Positions 7,345 through 10,153 of a DNA stretch of 10,153 bases are shown here, in pieces. The number at the start of each line of letters is the position of its first letter. Positions within the stretch are counted from its first letter, which is position 1. A program made the translations under genes and the position numbers. Origin of the DNA: CAZQXD01 sp964597315 (GTDB taxonomy: Bacteria > Pseudomonadota > Gammaproteobacteria > Competibacterales > Competibacteraceae); NCBI GenBank assembly GCA_964597315.1, contig CAZQXD010000104.1:1-10153 (forward strand), in the 5' to 3' direction. The notes under the pieces are model-generated. The model did no database searches and was not told where the DNA came from. It worked only from the letters and a program-made list of their open reading frames with translations.

Positions 7345-8130
7345 TTAATAGCCCCCACCGGCCGAGGCCCCTTTGCCGCGCATCTTTGCCAAGGTCTGCT
7401 GAGCGCCAGCCGCCATCAGTCGGGCATCGGAGGCGATCGTTACGAACTGAAAACCCTTGTGGATCATCTTCAGGGCATACTCGGGGGTGCCATTGTGGAT
7501 ACCGGCGACCACGCCATGGGCTTTGGCGCGGGCCAGAATATGATCGATGGCCTCCACCACCGGCGCTTCATCCTGGTCGAATTTGGGCGTACAGCCCAGC
7601 GCCAGCGAAAGATCGGCCGGACCAATGTAGACCGCGTCCAGCCCCTCCACCGAGAGGATATCGTCGAGATTATCCAGCGCCTGGCGGGTCTCGATCATGG
7701 CGAAAGCCACCACGGTGTCGTTGGCGTGGGTGGGGTAGTCGCCACCTGCGTAAAGCAGCGCCCGAATAGGGCCGAAACTGCGGTTGCCACGGGGCGGATA
7801 ATGGGTGGCGGCCACCAGTTTTTCAGCGTCTTCCCGGGTGTTAACCATGGGACAGATGATGGCGTAAGCGCCCGCGTCCAGGACTTTCATAATGATGCCC
7901 GGGTCCAGCCAGGGCACCCTCGCCATGGGCGCCGCTGCGGTGGTGGAGATGGCGGTGAACATATTCACCGCCGTCTGGTAGTCCACCACGCCATGCTGCA
8001 TATCGATGGTCAGTGAATCCCAGCCCTGATGCGCCATGGTCTCGGCCGAGAAGGCGCTGGGAATGGCCAGCCAACCGTTGACCACCGCGCCGCCGTTTTT
8101 CCAGATCGTTCGAATTCGGTTTTCACGCAT
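7345..8130 (-). CDS. HpcH/HpaI aldolase family protein (2-oxo acid aldolase)
   Basis: This 261-residue protein belongs to the HpcH/HpaI class II pyruvate aldolase family, a metal-dependent (beta/alpha)8 barrel. Members cleave 4-hydroxy-2-oxo acids, such as 4-hydroxy-2-oxoheptanedioate or 2-keto-3-deoxy sugar acids, to pyruvate and an aldehyde. Expected residues are present: the catalytic His in DMQHG (H46), the pyruvate-binding Arg in ARVPW (R71), the metal ligands Glu in MIET (E147) and Asp in GPADLS (D173), and PRGNRSFGP (113-121). Family members often have EHG where this has QHG. Length is normal. The start has a GGAGAG Shine-Dalgarno 6 nt upstream, and the gene lies 18 bp after the Gfo/Idh gene. 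It is probably the cleavage step of the operon's pathway. The exact substrate is not readable from sequence. Confidence 0.9.
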   Translation of the reverse strand: MRENRIRTIWKNGGAVVNGWLAIPSAFSAETMAHQGWDSLTIDMQHGVVDYQTAVNMFTAISTTAAAPMARVPWLDPGIIMKVLDAGAYAIICPMVNTREDAEKLVAATHYPPRGNRSFGPIRALLYAGGDYPTHANDTVVAFAMIETRQALDNLDDILSVEGLDAVYIGPADLSLALGCTPKFDQDEAPVVEAIDHILARAKAHGVVAGIHNGTPEYALKMIHKGFQFVTIASDARLMAAGAQQTLAKMRGKGASAGGGY

Positions 8131-8148
8131 GATCCGCTCTCCGCGCTT

Positions 8149-9123
8149 TTAGTCCAAGGGTCGGCCGGGTATCGACCGGACGCCGTATTTCGAATCCCAC
8201 TCATCCTGCACCGCCTGCAACACCCGCATCGCTGGCAGCACCGAGGGTCCTGAGGCTAACGGTGGGCGGTTGTTTTTTACCGCGTCGAGAAAGTCGAAAA
8301 TCACCCGTGCGCAGTTCTCTTGTTCGTTTTCGATGGCTGTGGTGGCCTCGGCAGTACGTAGCGTACCGGAGAGAATATCGTAAAAATACGTGTCTTTATC
8401 GGTGACGATCAGTTTGTCATAAAAACGGTAAGCCGCGTGATAAGAACCGTGTACCAGCAGTGTTTGATCGGCCTCGGTTTCGACCAGTATGACGCACTCC
8501 ATAGGGATGCCCACCTGCTCATGGACTTGCCCCATATAGCTCTGCACGCGCCGGATCGGCGCATCGTCGAATAAAAACATCCCGAGATCGGTAAAGTGGC
8601 AGAAATGGTGCCAGAGAATGTTATCGATCCAACTGCGTTGGTAACCGGTGGCGCCGATATTGACCAGACGTTTGATAAAAAACCGCCCGGCGATATGGCA
8701 GATTTTCTCTTCGCCCCCCTGGACCCGTTCACGCAGCGCTTCCCGCTCGCGGCGAAAGCGCATCGGGTGGCACAGTCCGTAGACCTTGCCGCTTTTCTCC
8801 CCGGCCGCCACCACGCGTTCGGCGCCTTTGAGGCTCATGGCGATGGGAATTTCAATCAGGGTGTGTTTGCCCGCCTCCAGGCATTGGATGGCCTGTTCCT
8901 CGTGCTGGTCGCTGGGAGTGCCGAGGATAACGATGTCGATTTCGGGATTGGCCAGGGCCTTGTCCAGCGATACGCTGGCGTGTTTGTAGCCGTATTGGTC
9001 GGCAAACGCTTGGGCGCCCTCGGCGCGCCGCCCAACCACGGTATGTAGCACGGCGTCGGTTTGTTTGAGTGCTTCGGTATGCCACACCCCCATCATGCCG
9101 TAGCCCACCATGCAAATATTCAT
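8149..9123 (-). CDS. Gfo/Idh/MocA family oxidoreductase, LigC/PmdC-like
   Basis: This 324-residue NAD(P)-dependent dehydrogenase has an N-terminal Rossmann fold (VGYGMMG, residues 6-12; VILGTPSDQH, 65-74) and a C-terminal Gfo/Idh/MocA alpha/beta domain. The usual EKP motif is EIP (E91-I92-P93). From memory, the EIP motif, the segment RSWIDNILWHHFCHFTDL (163-180) and the following GQVHEQVGIPM closely resemble LigC/PmdC, the 4-carboxy-2-hydroxymuconate-6-semialdehyde dehydrogenase. That enzyme oxidises a cyclic hemiacetal to the lactone 2-pyrone-4,6-dicarboxylate in protocatechuate 4,5-cleavage. The start has a GGAG Shine-Dalgarno 8 nt upstream. A lactonase gene lies 40 bp upstream and an aldolase 18 bp downstream, which suits a hemiacetal- or sugar-to-lactone oxidation. 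The family is certain, the LigC subgroup likely and the substrate inferred. No ligAB or other protocatechuate genes are in view. Confidence 0.85.
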   Translation of the reverse strand: MNICMVGYGMMGVWHTEALKQTDAVLHTVVGRRAEGAQAFADQYGYKHASVSLDKALANPEIDIVILGTPSDQHEEQAIQCLEAGKHTLIEIPIAMSLKGAERVVAAGEKSGKVYGLCHPMRFRREREALRERVQGGEEKICHIAGRFFIKRLVNIGATGYQRSWIDNILWHHFCHFTDLGMFLFDDAPIRRVQSYMGQVHEQVGIPMECVILVETEADQTLLVHGSYHAAYRFYDKLIVTDKDTYFYDILSGTLRTAEATTAIENEQENCARVIFDFLDAVKNNRPPLASGPSVLPAMRVLQAVQDEWDSKYGVRSIPGRPLD

Positions 9124-9163
9124 ATTCTTTACTCCGCGATTGCCGTGAAAAAAGGGCGCCCTA

Positions 9164-10039
9164 TCAGCCCTTGAACTTCGCCACCGGTACGCCCAGCGTC
9201 TCCACCTCCAAAGCGAAGATGCCGCCGGACAAAGGCTTGGCCGCCAGTTTTTCCGTGGGTAAGTCGTGCGACAATGAGGTAATAAAAATCGTTTTCATAT
9301 CCGGCCCGCCGAAACACGGGCAGGTGGGCGCCACGCAAGGCAATGAAATTTGCCGATCGAGCCGCCCGTCGGGCGCCCAACGGTTGAGTACGCCAGCGGA
9401 GATACCGGCGCTCCAGTAATAGCCCTCGACGTCGACCGCAGCGCCGTCGGGACGGCCAACGTCTTCGTTGGGCTGGGCGATCACCCGACGATTGGCGATT
9501 GCTCCACTAGTGGTGTCGTAGTCATAGGCGTAGATGACTTTACCTTTGGAGTCGGAGTGGTACATCGTCCGGCCATCAGCCGTCCAAGCCAGGCCGTTGG
9601 AGACGATCAAATCCTCCACCATTTTGTGGCAACTGCCGTCCGGGTCCAGCCGGTAGAGGGCGCCGGTGGGGCGCTTGAGCTGTTCCTCGTCCATGGTGCC
9701 AGCCCAGAACCGACCGTCCGGCGAGACTTTGCCGTCGTTGAAGCGGTTGCCCGGCTTATCGCTCTCGGGATCGCATATGAACGTCAGCTCACCGCTATCG
9801 AAATCGAAGTGGTGAAAACCGTTGCGCAGCGCCAGCACCGCGCCGCCTTTTTCACGCAAACCGAACGAACCGACCGATTGCGGCAACGGCCAACTGCGGG
9901 TCTCCCCGGTCGCCGGCTTCAACCAGTTGAGGGACGGCGCCAGGATATCGACCCAATATAGGGCCTGCTCCTCGGCCGACCACACCGGACCTTCGCCGAG
10001 TTCGGCTTTGGCGTCGAGCACGCATTTTATGTCGGTCAT
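9164..10039 (-). CDS. SMP-30/gluconolactonase/LRE family protein (lactonase)
   Basis: This 291-residue protein is a six-bladed beta-propeller of the SMP-30/regucalcin/gluconolactonase family, whose members use a divalent metal to hydrolyse sugar-acid or related lactones. The family's ligand and substrate residues are visible: Glu in GEGPVW (E16), the RFND block (R99, N101), Asn in SNGLAW (N148) and Asp in RPDGAAVD (D198). Also typical are YWVDI (28-32), SPDGRFWAGTM (106-116) and the Cys-containing LPCVAPTCPCFGG near the C-terminus. Length is normal and there is no signal peptide, so it should be cytoplasmic. A GGAGAG Shine-Dalgarno at about 10050-10055 sits 10 nt before the ATG. It lies 44 bp after the truncated upstream gene and 40 bp before the LigC-like dehydrogenase, and probably opens the lactone that an operon dehydrogenase produces. 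Confidence 0.92.
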   Translation of the reverse strand: MTDIKCVLDAKAELGEGPVWSAEEQALYWVDILAPSLNWLKPATGETRSWPLPQSVGSFGLREKGGAVLALRNGFHHFDFDSGELTFICDPESDKPGNRFNDGKVSPDGRFWAGTMDEEQLKRPTGALYRLDPDGSCHKMVEDLIVSNGLAWTADGRTMYHSDSKGKVIYAYDYDTTSGAIANRRVIAQPNEDVGRPDGAAVDVEGYYWSAGISAGVLNRWAPDGRLDRQISLPCVAPTCPCFGGPDMKTIFITSLSHDLPTEKLAAKPLSGGIFALEVETLGVPVAKFKG

Positions 10040-10083
10040 CGTTTGGTTTCTCTCCGGTTAAGTCAGGCGAAGCGGTGTGGAGG

Positions 10084-10153
10084 CTACAATTTAACCGGCT
10101 TGCCGATTCGATAGGACTCCAGGGCGGCATCGGCGAGAAGCAGGGCCTGACGG
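10084..10153 (-). CDS. C-terminal end of a probable Gfo/Idh/MocA family oxidoreductase (cut by window edge)
   Basis: Only the last 22 codons and a TAG stop lie in the window. The visible tail, containing ALLLADAALESYRIGKPVKL, has the helix plus R-x-G-K/R-P-V-x-L ending common at the C-terminus of Gfo/Idh/MocA oxidoreductases. The tail is short, so the family call is tentative. It is on the same strand as the lactonase gene, 44 bp upstream, and is probably part of the same operon. The operon promoter lies outside the window. Confidence 0.5.
   Translation of the reverse strand, partial: RQALLLADAALESYRIGKPVKL

Noticed and set aside
7300..8016. 238-codon plus-strand open frame opposite the aldolase
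   Set aside because: The minus-strand frame carries the HpcH/HpaI catalytic and metal-binding residues; the plus frame is His- and Gly-rich antisense with no motif.
9350..9961. 203-codon plus-strand open frame opposite the lactonase gene
   Set aside because: The minus-strand frame has all SMP-30 metal-binding residues; this is its antisense shadow.

Overview
The window is chromosomal, GC-rich bacterial DNA with a Gram-negative character: it carries a large periplasmic alpha-2-macroglobulin-like protein and a PlsC-type acyltransferase. Gamma- or alphaproteobacteria are the most plausible source, but no rRNA, tRNA or other taxonomic marker is present, so placement is a low-confidence inference. 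I see no mobile element, CRISPR array or defence locus.

Left part (about 1-6940): a minus-strand acyltransferase gene (84-824) is divergent, across a 126-bp gap, from a plus-strand pair. The pair is a divergent hydroxyethylthiazole kinase (thiM-like, 951-1748) followed 13 bp later by a 1725-residue alpha-2-macroglobulin family protein (1762-6939). That protein has an N-terminal TPR-like region, a signal peptide without lipobox, and an intact CLEQ thioester motif. Its close spacing to the thiamin-salvage gene suggests co-transcription, although the functions look unrelated.

Right part (about 7000-10153): a minus-strand operon converges on the macroglobulin gene. In transcription order it holds the C-terminal end of a probable Gfo/Idh/MocA oxidoreductase (cut by the window edge), an SMP-30/gluconolactonase family lactonase, a second Gfo/Idh/MocA oxidoreductase resembling LigC/PmdC (EIP in place of the usual EKP motif), an HpcH/HpaI-family aldolase, a 40-residue ORF, and a small protein of about 63 residues with two hydrophobic segments. 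Spacings are 44, 40, 18, 26 and 4 bp, with recognisable Shine-Dalgarno sequences before the three full-length enzymes. Together they look like a catabolic route in which a dehydrogenase makes a lactone, a lactonase opens it and an aldolase cleaves a 2-oxo acid product. The substrate, a sugar acid or an aromatic ring-cleavage product, cannot be fixed from this window. Base composition looks less GC-biased than the left part, so this block may have a different history.

The points most worth a second look are the two tiny genes at the end of the catabolic operon, the LigC-like dehydrogenase in an unusual neighbourhood, and the departures from family consensus in the ThiM-like kinase and the acyltransferase.
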